Below, one piece after another: positions 24,430 through 36,675 of a stretch of DNA of 64,000 nt (positions within the stretch are counted from its first letter, which is position 1; each line of letters starts with the position of its first letter). The stretch covers positions 10,854,235-10,918,234 of the forward strand of contig CM046345.1 of the NCBI GenBank assembly GCA_025403435.1, in the 5' to 3' direction. The translations under genes were made by a program, and so were the position numbers. The DNA is from Artocarpus heterophyllus (taxonomy: Eukaryota; Streptophyta; Magnoliopsida; Rosales; Moraceae). The notes beneath the pieces are model-generated. The model made no database searches. It was not told where the DNA came from and worked only from the letters and a program-made list of their open reading frames with translations.

Positions 24430-25150
24430 TTATAGGCTCTAGAGGCACAGGCTCTTCATCAATGTTATCATTATTATCATCATCAGCATCATCATCATCA
24501 TCCATACCTATTGGAGGATCTTCTAATGGTGCGGCTACATTCTAGTCTGCATGTAATGTCGCCATAAGAGAATCATGGATACTAAGGTAATTTCCAGGAT
24601 ACTGCATTCGCTGCTGGACCACGTTGGGAAGATCTCTCCAAACTAGTTAGTAAATGCACCATAAGGGTAATTGTGGCGGAATCAGTGGTATCTTAGTACG
24701 GCGAAATTTAAGAATGTAATGATCTATCGGTTCGCCTACGTATCTTCCCCATATCGATTCTACTTGCAGGTACAATCGATGTCTCCCGTCCGCCCATAAC
24801 ATCGAAATCACCTAGACTGGAATAACGTTTGCTGGTGGTATGGGTGCAACTTAGCTAGAATTTATCCTCTAAAACCTTACCAATCTCGTGGTTGCTTGTC
24901 AAGTTCAATCCTTAACCATATACTAAGGCTTCCCTCATCAATAATCTTGAGGCCAATAAAACTAGAAGATGCGGTGGCATATGACAAGCGTTAAAAATCA
25001 CTTTAACTAAGCCATTCGGTCTACACCATTGGCTGCCGACTCCCATAATTCTGCGGTGGCATCTCCTCTTGAAAAGCAATGCTGGCTCTTTGATCAGCTT
25101 CCATATCACGATCATGATGCGGCTCCGCCATATACTATATTTATTGTCGT
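24430..25150 (-). pseudogene. Extra sense-strand ORF relic between PBS and gag
   Basis: On the element's coding strand, but upstream of gag, fragments read MAEPHHDRDMEADQRA (from about 25132), then ESIWGRYVGEPIDHYILKF (about 24760-24700), then an acidic tail with six Asp in a row and DSDMEEEEES (to about 24385). Frames are broken by several stops. Gag begins only at about 23890, so this is a separate coding relic. Additional ORFs in this position are known in some plant gypsy elements. I do not recognise the domain. Confidence 0.5.
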
Positions 25151-25271
25151 AATTAACATAACAGTATCATATAAATTAGTACTGAACATTCTTATACTTA
25201 AAATCAAACTATCTTACTTGAGCGATGGCAATGGAGCAGACGACGATGTGCAGTAGGATGGCAAGATTTTC

Positions 25272-25283
25272 GCTCTGATACCA
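25272..25283 (-). other. Primer-binding site of the gypsy element
   Basis: Reads TGGTATCAGAGC on the minus strand, two bases after the 5' LTR end; a perfect match to the usual complement of the 3' end of plant initiator tRNA-Met. Confidence 0.95.
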
Positions 25284-25285
25284 AC

Positions 25286-28200
25286 TGTCACAACCCGCCT
25301 TTTCGGGCTGTGATTAAACTCTTTCTTCATTACTTTAGGGCAAAAATTTAGGAAATTTTTTTTTTAATACAAATACTGTACATATATTGTTTAATAACCT
25401 GTGAGATACATACATATACTTGTGTTTACATAACCATCCTTCTCTTACAATATAGCTTATCAAACATTACTTTCAAAATAATTTAAAATATCATACAGCG
25501 GAAAACATACTGCGGCGGAAACCATACCCAGTCTGCACACATCATCCGTCCGCCAGCTCATCATTATGATTTATTCTAACCTTTTTGTCGGAATACCTAC
25601 AGCATGAAAAACTTAATGAGCTAACGCCCAGTAAGTCCCATATAAACCCACATGCACATTCAATAAAATGCATGATCATATTATGCTTTCTTATAATCCT
25701 TCATTATCCTTATCATTTCTTATCTTTAACTAGGGCCCAAGTGTTCGTACCATTGCGCACTTAGGTCTACGTAACACCGTGACCATCCTGTAATCCTTAA
25801 ACTCCCCTTGAGTCAGGAGTCGGTACGACACTTTTCTTAACTTTTGGTGATTCATTACCAATTCACTTATTATGGTTAACATACCATGCATGAAGTGATG
25901 AGTACATGTTATACATAACATAATCTACATAAATGCTTTTGTGCGATATAGACCATACAGGTACATACTTTATATACACACTGGTACACATTAATATACA
26001 CACAGGTATATAGCATAATATACTCACATGTACTTAACATAAAATATACACACTGGTATACATTATCATATACACTCAGGTATGTGTTATTATATGCATT
26101 CAAGTATATATATACTCCATATACTCACAAGTATACCCCTTTCATTTTTCATTTTTTTTTTTATCAATACTCATGTTGTTGCATATATACAAGTATACAC
26201 CTTGATATACATACAAGTATACACATATACATATTACACTCTAATCCTACAATTTCATACTGTAGGTGGGATGGGTACTTACTTGATGCAATTGTTGGGC
26301 AACTTAACCACGATATCCTTTCTTCTAGATTCCTAGGATCCTGTTGGCCAATTACAAAGCCATTAGCCAAATTTTACTATGTTTCAATGCGAAACATTTG
26401 TTAGTTAATAAATTGAGTTGCATTACTATGTTTAACTCTAAAAACCACCGTTTTTTCTTATTTCTATCTAACTTCACCATATCGTTTCTAACGAAGGGTG
26501 GAAACCTTTCTAGTCGTTTTCTTATCCCATTGGGAACATTTCAAAGCAGTTCGGGTTATTTGGGCAGAAATGACGATTTTGCCCTCCGCAGGTTTACTAA
26601 CCTACCCGAGCTCGATTTCGTTATTCTTATAAAATAACCATATATTCATTCTAAAATAACATCCTAGTGGGTCAAATCTCTTTATTTCTCAATTATGCCC
26701 CATTTTCATTAAACTTTGCGGTTTAGTCCATAAACCGAAAATTTTGACGTTTTTGCCCCCGAAACTAAAATTTACTTCTTTGCACCAGAATTTTCTATTT
26801 TTGTCAAGGATCATTTTTGCTCAAAGTACCATATTCAAAATCCTTTGAGAAATGACGTTTTTGCCCCTTTTTCAAATTTTTCACAATTTCCATAAATTCT
26901 TGAAAAATTAAAATCTCATAAAAGATTCAGTTTTTTGATTAACCGTCCGCGATGCCTAACAGTTTCATCGAGATCTACAACTTTTGTGTTTTAACTTTTT
27001 CCAAAATATCACTGTACAGGGGTGTTTTTGGCTAATTTCCAATTCTGCCGAGAGGAATTTTTTTCTTTCAATTTAGTCCCTATGGCATTTTTACATAAAT
27101 CCATTTCAAACTTGCAATTTTACCCCTGCAGAAATCATTTCATACCTTAATCAATACATTCCCACGCTCAAACATCATCTTTGCAAAGTTTAACCTCAAA
27201 ATTACAAAAATATCACTTTTACAAAAATTGCCGATTTACACTAAAACAAAAATTTCCATAACTCAAACTTATCATACACCATATATACATGAACTTCCAT
27301 CAAATACATGTTCAAAACCCCTCATGGGTTTGAAAGAACAAAAATCAAAACAAAATCTATAAAATTTCAAACTTTAAAGCTTAAAACTTACCAAAATAAC
27401 ACCCTTTTGGTTTGAAGCTTTCAAAATCCTTTTAGACTCCCTCCTAAGCTTCCTTTCCATACAAAAATACCATGGATTAATCTCTTGTCCTTTGCCCATG
27501 AAAAATCCCTTGAAAACCCATTAAAAGTTTAGGATTTTACCTTAAACTTGTGGGAAAATCCTTGTTCTTGCTTGTAAAATTTGTTGGGGGCTATTTTTGC
27601 AAGATTTGGGGCTGAGAAATTTTTTTTTGGGAGCAGAACTATGGCTGCCGAAGCTTTGGTGGAAAGAAAAGAAAAGAAAACTTTGATAAACTTGCCATAA
27701 ATGCATGTTTATCTCATTTAGTGACTCATGGTAACCCATGAGTACACCACTAGGTGTCACAAAATGATTGGCCCACTTTTCTTGACATGTGGCCCAATAG
27801 AAAAGCAAAAAGTGTCCACTTTATGGAGTTAAAAATTTATACTGTGTAATTTTTCACCACACAGTATTTTTTCTATACTGCCGTGGCCAATTCAGTGTAC
27901 TTTCTATCCTTAGACTGCATAAAAATATTTAACTTACTTTTCGTTTACTTTTTGAGGCCAATCATAACATTTTTCATATCTGTGTTTTTATTTAGCAGTA
28001 TTCTTATACTGCTCTAGCCTCCTTTCTACCCCCGGTTAGGGTTAGGACAACCTCTATGTCCTATTTACATTCTAATCATTCATTCGTTTATATCACAATT
28101 TCACAATTAATTGTGACATGAAATTCATTTTATGGATATTATGCACAAATTTCTGAGTCATCAAACTCATAAAATTTGTATTTTATAATATCCACCATTG

Positions 28201-28367
28201 CATTACATATGCCATAAAATTTGCAATCAATGTTGCTCATTCATATTTTATTGTAATTTTCACATAAATTACAATTTTTACACAATTTCACATTTTTAAG
28301 AATAAATTCATTAATTAAACCTAATTAAATATTAGGTTTTATTGATGACGTTTTCTCGGTCATTACA
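25286..28367 (-). repeat. 5' LTR of the gypsy element (3082 bp)
   Basis: Partner of the LTR at 16297-19378, same length and same ends. Differences are concentrated in CpG-type positions, e.g. around 25510-25590, as expected from deamination of methylated cytosines. Confidence 0.95.
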
Positions 28368-28372
28368 ATTAA

Positions 28373-28849
28373 TGTGGGTTGAGCTCTTTAGATAAGAGCC
28401 AGAGACCAAAGTCTTCAATAGATTTTGTCAAGAGGAAAAAGTTCTTGTAGATAAAACTACACCAACACATAAAAAAATACCAAATAGATTAAAATATAAA
28501 ACTAAGTTATCTATAGTAATAATGAGTAATCATCAGTATCCTAACATGATACTGGAAGCTAACTGCCGTTATACTAAAAAATGCTTGCAGCTTGGGATGG
28601 TCAGTTGGTGACCGTCAGTATCCTACCGAGATACTTGACAACTATTATTAGGAAACTGCCGATATATTAACGTGATCCTTGAACACAGCTTGCCATGATG
28701 CCAAAAATTCTAGCAGCGGCGGTTACTGAATGCTAACTCTGGTTGTCTTTGAAAAAAATCATAAAAGGTGTTTTGTTTTTCATACTATATTATCCACAAA
28801 AAGATATAAAAAATCAGAAAAGACTCCCAAAGGACCTCGGGAGCATAGA
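28373..28849. other. Intergenic DNA, nothing recognised
   Basis: Flank of the gypsy insertion; no coding signal or repeat structure noted. Confidence 0.4.
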
Positions 28850-30044
28850 GATATGAGAATGGACTAAATGGTAAAATACTTTAAAATCGTGGCTTTCAAC
28901 GTGAGAAATTTTTGGAAGGGAATCGATCTTCCATTGTGGGCATTCTTTAATAATTAAGTCCCTCTACCAGCTTATTTAATAATCGGTAATTTTTTAAAAA
29001 ATAAACTTCTAGTTTATATGTTCTTCAACTAGTGATTTATTGATTATCTAATAAATAAATCAACAGAAATTTCAACATCAAGGAATTGAAGTAAGCCATA
29101 GTCGACATTGAGTAAACCAAACCAGCGATTTAAGAAAAGAAATCAAAAGTTTTCCACACAAAAAATACAGATCAAAGAATTGAAGTAAACGAACGGTTAA
29201 CTTTGGAGTAAACCGGTGGTTTAAGGAAGGCAAAATAAATTAGCTCTTTTATGATGAGAAAATTACATACTATATCACACTTGTAAAAGTTGTGTTTATT
29301 CATGCCACGCTTAGAAAAAGTTACAATATACTAGCATTCATATTACATATTAAATTGTGCTACAAATAAACATGTCTGACATTTATAAAAAATAAATCTT
29401 AAAAGATGACATTAAAGAAAATTCCCTTTTATGATTTCCTATTATTTATATATTATGCCATGGATTTGAAAAATATGTTTAGTCATGACATAGTTAAAAG
29501 AATTGTGCCACAGTAGCACTCATAACATATATTTAAATTATGTCACATTTAAATATATGTGACCTTTATAAAAAGTAAATTCCAAAAGATAATGTTTGTG
29601 AAAATTTTTTTTCCATAAATAACTAGTAGAGACGTGCATTCATGGGAAAAATCATTAACCAAACTAAAATATGGTAACCTATTTTTCCTTGGTTTGATTT
29701 GATTTCTAAAATAAAATAAATCGAACCAAAGTTATGTATAACTGTTTTGATTGGACTTAACTTTGAGTCGATTGTGTAAAACAAGTTATTATTTTTATGA
29801 CTTTTGACTTGTTGAAATTTTACTTTACTCATAAGACATAAAAAAATTTCCACTAAAAAACAAATTTTTTTAACAAAAATACATAACAATATTGTCAAGT
29901 TATTAAGAAAATGACATCTATGAAAATAAGAGAATATGGCACATAAAAGAAAATTTTGATTTAAAAAACAGGTTCACATAAAAGAAAATAGTTGTTAAAA
30001 GAATGCAAAAGAGTTTTTGTTTCATTACTCATAAAACAATAATA

Positions 30045-30180
30045 TGATGTTTGATAAACTCAGTTTCAACTCAAACAGTACAAAGCTCTCACTTGCTACA
30101 ATATAAAGTAAAAAAATACTATAACGTAAGACTCTTATATGCTATAGTACTTTCAGTTTCAACTTACCTTCCAAACATCA
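30045..30180. repeat. MITE-like element, copy 4, with empty site in unit 2
   Basis: A 136-bp insertion with inverted ends TGATGTTTGATAAA and TTCCAAACATCA and flanking TA dinucleotides. The matching place in duplication unit 2 (about 38465-38490) lacks it, which confirms both its ends and that it moved after the duplication. Confidence 0.75.
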
Positions 30181-30534
30181 TATAAATCTCACTCTAAAAA
30201 ATATATTATATATTAGATTGGGGTTCAAAGTTGTATGAATAATGAGGATTTAATCTATAGGGAATGAAATGGATTTTTTGCTATATTATGTTGAAAAATA
30301 TCTTTGGTGATTGTGTTTGACTTTTTTATTTTTATTTTTATTTCATTTGATAAGGAGTTTAGCCATTCGTTTTCTTTCCCAATTGTTGGAACGTTGAGAG
30401 ACATGTTATGGCTTAGATAACCTACAAGTAATAATAATAATAAATAATAAATAATAAATAATTATATAAGTGAGCTCTTCAATTACAAGTTCTATGATCG
30501 ATATATCTTTCAAAATTTGAAACAAATAATATAA

Positions 30535-30700
30535 AAGGCATTTGGAACAAGAGTTTTAATTTTATAGTTTTAACTGTGAGGAATGTAAAGCTATCACATG
30601 TTACAGTATTGTAAAGTAAAAACATGCTACAATATAAAACTCTCACAAAGTTATAATAATGACAATTCAAACCATTCAAACTATTATTTCCGACTCTATA
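30535..30700. repeat. MITE-like element, copy 5
   Basis: Contains AATGTAAAGCTATCACATGT and ACTCTCACAAAGTTATAAT as an inverted pair. Its counterpart in unit 2 is copy 6, so this insertion is older than the duplication. Confidence 0.6.
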
Positions 30701-33471
30701 TAGTATTTGTATGAAGTTCAACAACTTTTGTCATCCCACTTGCAGATAGAAATTCTGGTCAAGTTATAGTCAATATATAGTAATTTGTATCAAGTCACGT
30801 TTTGGGCCACTGGTGGTGGGTGATAGATTCATTGCACAACAGCCACGTCTTTGATTACTTATTATGGAAATTGGAAAGTGATTTCTTTGCATGTATTTTT
30901 GAAAGTAAAACTTGTTTCAGTGTTATTCGCCACAGTTATTGTAGTAACATTCTTCAATATTATAATAGATGATATAAATAACGTGAGACTCGCATGCTAT
31001 CACATTATGTTGCTGTTTGACAAACAAAATACCCGAAAGAAGAATTAGATTCTTTATCTACATATATTTTAAATCGCAATAATTATAATTTTCTTTAGTG
31101 GTATTGTTAGATAAGCTTAAATATTAAAAAAAATTCCTTTTCCTGCCAGATTCTAATTGATCCTTAAGGAATTTGCTTGCAATGATTACACTAGCTAATA
31201 TACTAGACAGAATACGCTTCCCTCTTGCAGTAGTTTACACCATCATAACATGTAGAAGCAAAAAACATAACATAACAATTATTGAACATAACGTCGATAT
31301 TAGAGATGCATAACATGAATGTCATTGAAGTATGATTTCAAACATTGAACGTAACATTGACCTTGGAGAGAAGTGGCATATTTTTTATTGTATTTTTTAA
31401 CGTAAATTTCTTGGTCTTATAACTTTAAAATTGGGGCACTTAACATAAAATATGGTTAAGGTGACAAACATTCTAATGGGAAGACAACCTCGACGTTAGA
31501 ATGGACTAAATGGTAAAATATTTTAAAATTGTGGCTTTGAACGTGAGAAATTTTTGGAAGTGAATCGATTTCCCATTGTTGGCATTCTTTAATCTTTAAG
31601 TTCCTCCATTGAGTGGCATTTCTCTAGATTTCCCACGGTTTTGTTACTTTCAATATTTTATTTAGTAAGTATCAGTTTATAAGTTATGAGGTCGATATTA
31701 CCTTTCTTTTATTCAATTTGGTAAAAACTACTAGCTTCCTTATAAATCATCAGTAATCAATTAGCAAAAAAAAAAAAAAAACTTCTAGTTTATATATTCT
31801 TGAACTAGTGATTTATTGATTATTTAATGAATAAATCTACAAAAATTTCAACATCAAGGAATTAAAGTAAGCCATAGTCTACATTGAGGAAACCAAACCA
31901 GTGACTTAAGAAAAGAAATCAAAAGTTTTCCACGCAAAAAATATAGATCAAAGAATTGAAGTAAACAAATGCTTTACTTTTAAGTAAACCGGTGCTTTAA
32001 AGAAGGAAAAAATTAGTCAACTCCTTAAAGATTGCCTCTAAATTATATGTTATGCTATACTTTTGAAAAATATGTTTATTTATATAATAGTTAAAAAAAG
32101 ATATATCATGATATCATTCATATTTGTGTTTATGGTATACGACACTTAAGCATGCTTGACTTTTATAAAAAATAATTTCAAAAGATTATATTTATAAAAA
32201 ATTTCTCATCAATAAATACAACTTTCGTGAGTTATAAAAGCCTACATTACCATCGTCCATACCAAAGAATTGAAATAAACTATCGATCTAATTTTGACAA
32301 GACCAGTGGTATAAAGTAAAAAACTGGTTTATTGTTGAGTTAACAAATGGCTTATGAGAAGGGAAAAGAAAAAAAGAACCGTTAGTACAGACGGAGCTTT
32401 AGACGATGGTTAGCCACACCATCATCTTATACACCATTGTAGCATATCAAATACATACAATGGCGGTTTAACCATCGTCTAATAAGCACGTGAAATTTTT
32501 GAGAGTCAAAGAAGGGCATATTAGATAACGGTCAGTTGTTAAAAATACCACATTTGACCGTTTTTTTTTTATTTTAAAAAAAAAACATCGTTAAAAGTCT
32601 CCAAAAATAAAACAAAAATCTTTTTAACCAAAAAATATTTCCTTGCTTGAACAATAGTTTCTTCGAATATTATTCACAAATTAGACAAACATGATTCACA
32701 TTTCATCATATAACACAGTTAATGATTTTCTAAGAAATTTATTAGAAATCATTCTTCTCATTTATAAGCAATATGTTATACAAATACAATAACAAAGTTT
32801 TCTCTATAAAATCTTGCTAACAAAAAAATACTTTGAACATGGTAGCAAACAACAACAGAAGATAAACAATTCTAAAAGTAAAAGATGAAGGAATTAGGAG
32901 AAAAACAACGCGGCAAACATCACAATGAGATCATGATTGATAGAGGGGGCGAACATGGTGGTGAGGGACGACGACCCATGGGCATAGGGCAAAGAAAGAG
33001 AGATGAGAAAAAGAGGGGATTTTAGAGAGCACATGGAGAAGTTGAGAGAAAAATGCAGAGTATGTATGTAACACCCCAAAAATTTATGCTAGAAAATAAA
33101 CATAGGTAATATGATAATATCATATACAAATAACTATTATGTTATGTTAAGTTTTTTTTTTTTTTTTTCAGGTGATGCGACGAAGACTCGGGGTGCTAGA
33201 ACAAAATTCATGCCAAAATTAATGACTTTTTGTTTATGATGATTTGATGAATTTGCGTTATGGTTTAATTATGTGAATAAGATATATTTGTATATAAGTA
33301 GTCTCATATATATACTAATACATTTATATATATATATTATTAATGCGTTTATATATATATATATATTATTACGTTTATATATATTTAGATATATATATAT
33401 ATATATGTTAATATATATATATATTTATAATTAAATGGGGGCTTATAAACGTGAAAAAAAAAAGAAAAAAA

Positions 33472-33620
33472 AGGAAAGTTTATAAATGTATTAGTTATAT
33501 ATACATTTATATATGTTGACTGTCGGTTAAAAAAAAAAGGAAAGTTTATAAACGGGGTTTATAAATCTATTAGTTATATATACATTTATATATGTTGACT
33601 GTCGGTTAAAAAAAAAGAAG
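33472..33620. repeat. Two-unit tandem repeat in the solo LTR
   Basis: A 65-80 bp unit containing TTAGTTATATATACATTTAT and TGTTGACTGTCGGTT occurs twice. Confidence 0.8.
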
Positions 33621-34479
33621 AAAAGTTTGTAATTTATTAAGGTTTTAATTATGATATATATTAATTGATTGGCTATTCATATAAGGTATAGTGTGGAAGG
33701 AATTAATAAAAAAAAAAAAAAGGAAAGAATTGAGATTTAAACGTGAGGTTACAAAAAATTAAAGACTAGCCTTTTTGATTTGCATTGAAACCTTATTCAA
33801 TTTCAGAGTTGTCTTTTCCAAATACACTCTTGACAGCTTAGAATTTCTTTAAAATTTGAGTAAACAATTTCAATTACTCAGAACTTCACGTACAATATTT
33901 TTGAGCTCTCCCTTGTTCTCTTTTCCTCTCTTTCTAGTTATTTCAATTTCTCTCACTTTTCTCTGGTTCGTCTAAAAACAAAAAAAAGAAGAAGAAAATT
34001 CAATTCCATCCAGCAAACCTTCATCCTTCTATTTTCTTTTGTAAGCTCTTGTTTCTTTCAAGCCATAATCAAAAGAACTTTAAGGTATGCTTTGTCTTTA
34101 ATATGTTATTTCATGAAAATTGGATGATTTTCTATTAGATTTGGTTGTATTGTTTTGAAAGGATGTTTGATGGTTGAGAAAGGCTATATGATGATTGATG
34201 TTAGTTCATTGTTTAAATACACACACACACACAGATATATATAATAGGGTTTTGTATGGTTTGATTTTGTTAACTTGATGATTCTAAGTTTTTCATCTCT
34301 TAAATTCATGATTTTGTTAAGGGTGATGATCTTATTAATTGATGTTTCAGAAGTATGTCTTAGAATTGTTTATTATGTTTATGTGATTTATGTATCTGGT
34401 TAGTGTTTATTTGATTTTTTTTTATGAATATATTTTTTAGAATTTTCGTCCCATAGTTGAGGCTGGAAATTTTCCAGGT

Positions 34480-34858
34480 TTTATATTCAAAATTCAATAC
34501 TCTGGTTGAAGGTCTAAATGGACTCTGTTTTTAATAAATTAGATATCATTAGAAAGCTATGGATGTCTACTTTCTTTTAAAATTGGTTTCAGGCCATTTA
34601 GATTATTCTATTAATTGTTATGAATTTTTAAAGCAGTGAAGGTCTGGCTGTCAGTTTTTTTTAAAGTTTTGTTATCAGAATTCAAAACTATTTTTGAGTA
34701 TCCAAATGAGCTTCATTTTTAACGAATTAGGTGTCAATAGAAAGCTCTAGATGTCTATTTTTATATGACACTGGTTTCAGGTCGTTTAGAATTTTGTGTG
34801 AATTGTTATGATTTTTGAAACATACAAAGGTCTGGCTGTCAGTTTTGTAAAGTCTTGT
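34480..34858. repeat. About 190-bp diverged tandem duplication in the solo LTR
   Basis: Both units carry TTAGAAAGCT/ATAGAAAGCT, GATGTCTA, TGGTTTCAGG and AAGGTCTGGCTGTCAGTTTT in the same order, at about 34500-34670 and 34690-34855. Confidence 0.75.
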
Positions 34859-35980
34859 AATCTTATGTAATTGTTTGTTTTGTTTTGTGTTTTGATATTA
34901 TATGAGGATGAAATCAGCTATTTAGGTTGTTTTAAAGAGATGGATCTATTTGATAGATTATTATAACCTTTTAATAATTTTATTATATTATGGCATGAAC
35001 AGTTCAAAAGGTGAGCAACCGAGACCTCAATCGCACGTCACCATTAAAAAAGTTTATAAAGGTTAAGTAGGGCATTTATGCAAGTACGCTCTCACCTGCA
35101 ACATGAAAAAAAATGATGAAGAGAAATATATGATTTTGATATTGATGATGGTGTTATAATGTTTTAATATTTCTCTTATGATGATGTTTTAATGAAGAAT
35201 ATGTGTATATAAGTATGTATACATATATATATTTTATGTTTTAAATTGACGTTGTACACCCTTGATGTTGATGGTGATCAGTGAACGGTCTTTTGTCCGG
35301 TGAGTGGACTTTTTGTCACGGTAGGTTTGGGATTAGCTACCTCACTCTTTCTGTGACTAGCGCGCTATGATGGTACAACGTCGGGCCCACTATACGATGG
35401 TTTTTAAATGTTAAAATGTTTTCAAGGATGTTTATATTTATGATGATGTTTGTTATATGACCCAAAAAAAAAAGTTGTTTTGTGAGATACAAGTGTCTTA
35501 CTAAGCTTTGCTTATATAAGTTAATTCATGTTGCAGATAAGGGAAAAGGAATGATGTAAAAACGGAGAAGCTTAAAGCGGATACGAGACGATGTGCGATA
35601 GAAAAACGGGAATAATGATCCTAGAATGAAAATATATTTATTTTAAATAAATTTCAAGGCTATGTTTGATGGTGATTTTTTATTGGTGGATTATTTTGGA
35701 ACTCATATGTATTTCGCAATATGGATTTTAGACTTTTATCAATTATTAAAATTATTTTTGTTTAGATAAAAATTTAAATAAATAATAAAAAGATAATAAT
35801 AATAATGATGATAATATGAATATTAAAAAAAATTCCTAAAATTTATCGAAGTTAAAGAAAAATCATTCCTGACAAATTATGAATATTATTTCAGAGTATT
35901 ATTTTCCACACTTTAACAAGATAGAAAGATAAGAACAATAAGTTTAACTGTAACAGTCTGTGAGGGGTCGTTACAATGTA

Positions 35981-36672
35981 AATGCAAGCGATATATGGAT
36001 CGAAGAAAGTAGCTCATAGTTATAGAAGGAAAGAAAAAATTTAAATAATATTTTTTAAAAAAATGAGTGGGAAAAAGTGCACTTATTTTTTTAGAATTTC
36101 TTGGGTATTAGTCAAAAACCATCTCTAATATAATATTTTGAATGACGGTTTTCAGAAAACTATTGTCCAATATGAGCATGTTGATTTTGAAAACACCAAA
36201 ATCTCTATGCTGTGATTTTTTTTTTTTGGATATTAGATGACAATTTTAGTTAAACTGTCGTCTAATTGACATCGCTTAATCTACAATTATTGTAGTGAAC
36301 TTGAGAGAGGGGTTAGATAGAGAATGGAGAAGTTGAGAGAAGAATATAGAGTTTGTAAATGTGAGAAATAGAGGGATGGAAGAAAGTAGCTCGTAGTTAT
36401 AAAAGGAAAAAGAAATTTTGAATATTAATTTTTAAAAAATGAGCAGGAAAACTGTGCCCTTTTTTTTTGTTGAAATTTTTTGTATATTAGACAACGGTGT
36501 TTAGAAACCGTCATGTTACATAACATTTTAGATGACTGTTTTTTAAAAAACGTAATCTAATATGAGTGTGAACATGAAAATCTTTATGCTGCATTTTGTT
36601 TTTGGATATTAGATGACGGTTTTAGCTAAATTATTGTCTAATTGACGTGTTTAATATGGAATTGTTGTAGTG
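35981..36672. repeat. Duplicated right end of the CACTA-type element
   Basis: Two successive blocks both run from GAAGAAAGTAGCTC to an end of the form TTGTAGTG|AAC: about 36001-36297 and 36380-36672. The terminus and its AAC flank therefore occur twice in tandem. Confidence 0.75.
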
Positions 36673-36675
36673 AAC

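Larger units (their letters stand above)
16297..28367 (-). mobile_element. Complete Ty3/gypsy LTR retrotransposon (chromovirus, Tekay/Del-like)
   Basis: Two LTRs of equal length bound a 5.9-kb internal region. The 5-bp target duplication ATTAA flanks the element (16292-16296 and 28368-28372). The primer-binding site is at 25283-25272 and the polypurine tract at about 19394-19381, so the element reads on the minus strand. Domain order on that strand is gag, protease, reverse transcriptase, RNase H, integrase, chromodomain-like tail, i.e. gypsy order. The C-terminal pattern (a LRNK.I.LVKVLWRN..VEEATWE-like stretch, partly decayed) is that of Tekay/Del chromodomains. Every coding domain contains stops and frameshifts, so it cannot move on its own. 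Confidence 0.95.
28850..31490 (+). repeat. Tandem duplication, unit 1 (2.6 kb)
   Basis: Starts at GAATGGACTAAATGGTAAAA and ends just before the same motif recurs at about 31500. It aligns by eye over its full length with unit 2, for example at 29010-29230 against 31780-32010 and 30835-31100 against 39085-39355. It holds no gene. Confidence 0.75.
33067..35975. mobile_element. Solo LTR of a gypsy-type element (2909 bp)
   Basis: Starts TGTAACACCCC and ends GGGGTCGTTACA, with a perfect 5-bp target duplication ATGTA at 33062-33066 and 35976-35980. No PBS, polypurine tract or coding region follows, so it is what remains after LTR-LTR recombination. The flanking sequence joined across it matches the duplicated copy at 36340-36380. 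It contains AT-rich microsatellite DNA at 33300-33430. Confidence 0.9.
32380..36672. mobile_element. Non-autonomous CACTA-type (En/Spm-like) element
   Basis: The right end reads ATTGTTGTAGTG (reverse complement CACTACAACAAT) and is followed by AAC (36673-36675). The left end at 32380 reads CGTTAGTACAG and is preceded by AAC (32377-32379), giving the 3-bp target duplication typical of the superfamily; the left CACTA terminus has mutated. Subterminal motifs of the TTAGACGATGGTT / TTAGATGACGGTTTT type recur in both orientations near both ends, as in CACTA elements. No transposase was seen. About 2.9 kb of the span is a solo LTR inserted later. Confidence 0.7.

Noticed and set aside
32894..33079. 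61-codon minus-strand frame as a CACTA cargo gene
   Set aside because: Hydrophobic low-information product that runs across the solo-LTR insertion point.
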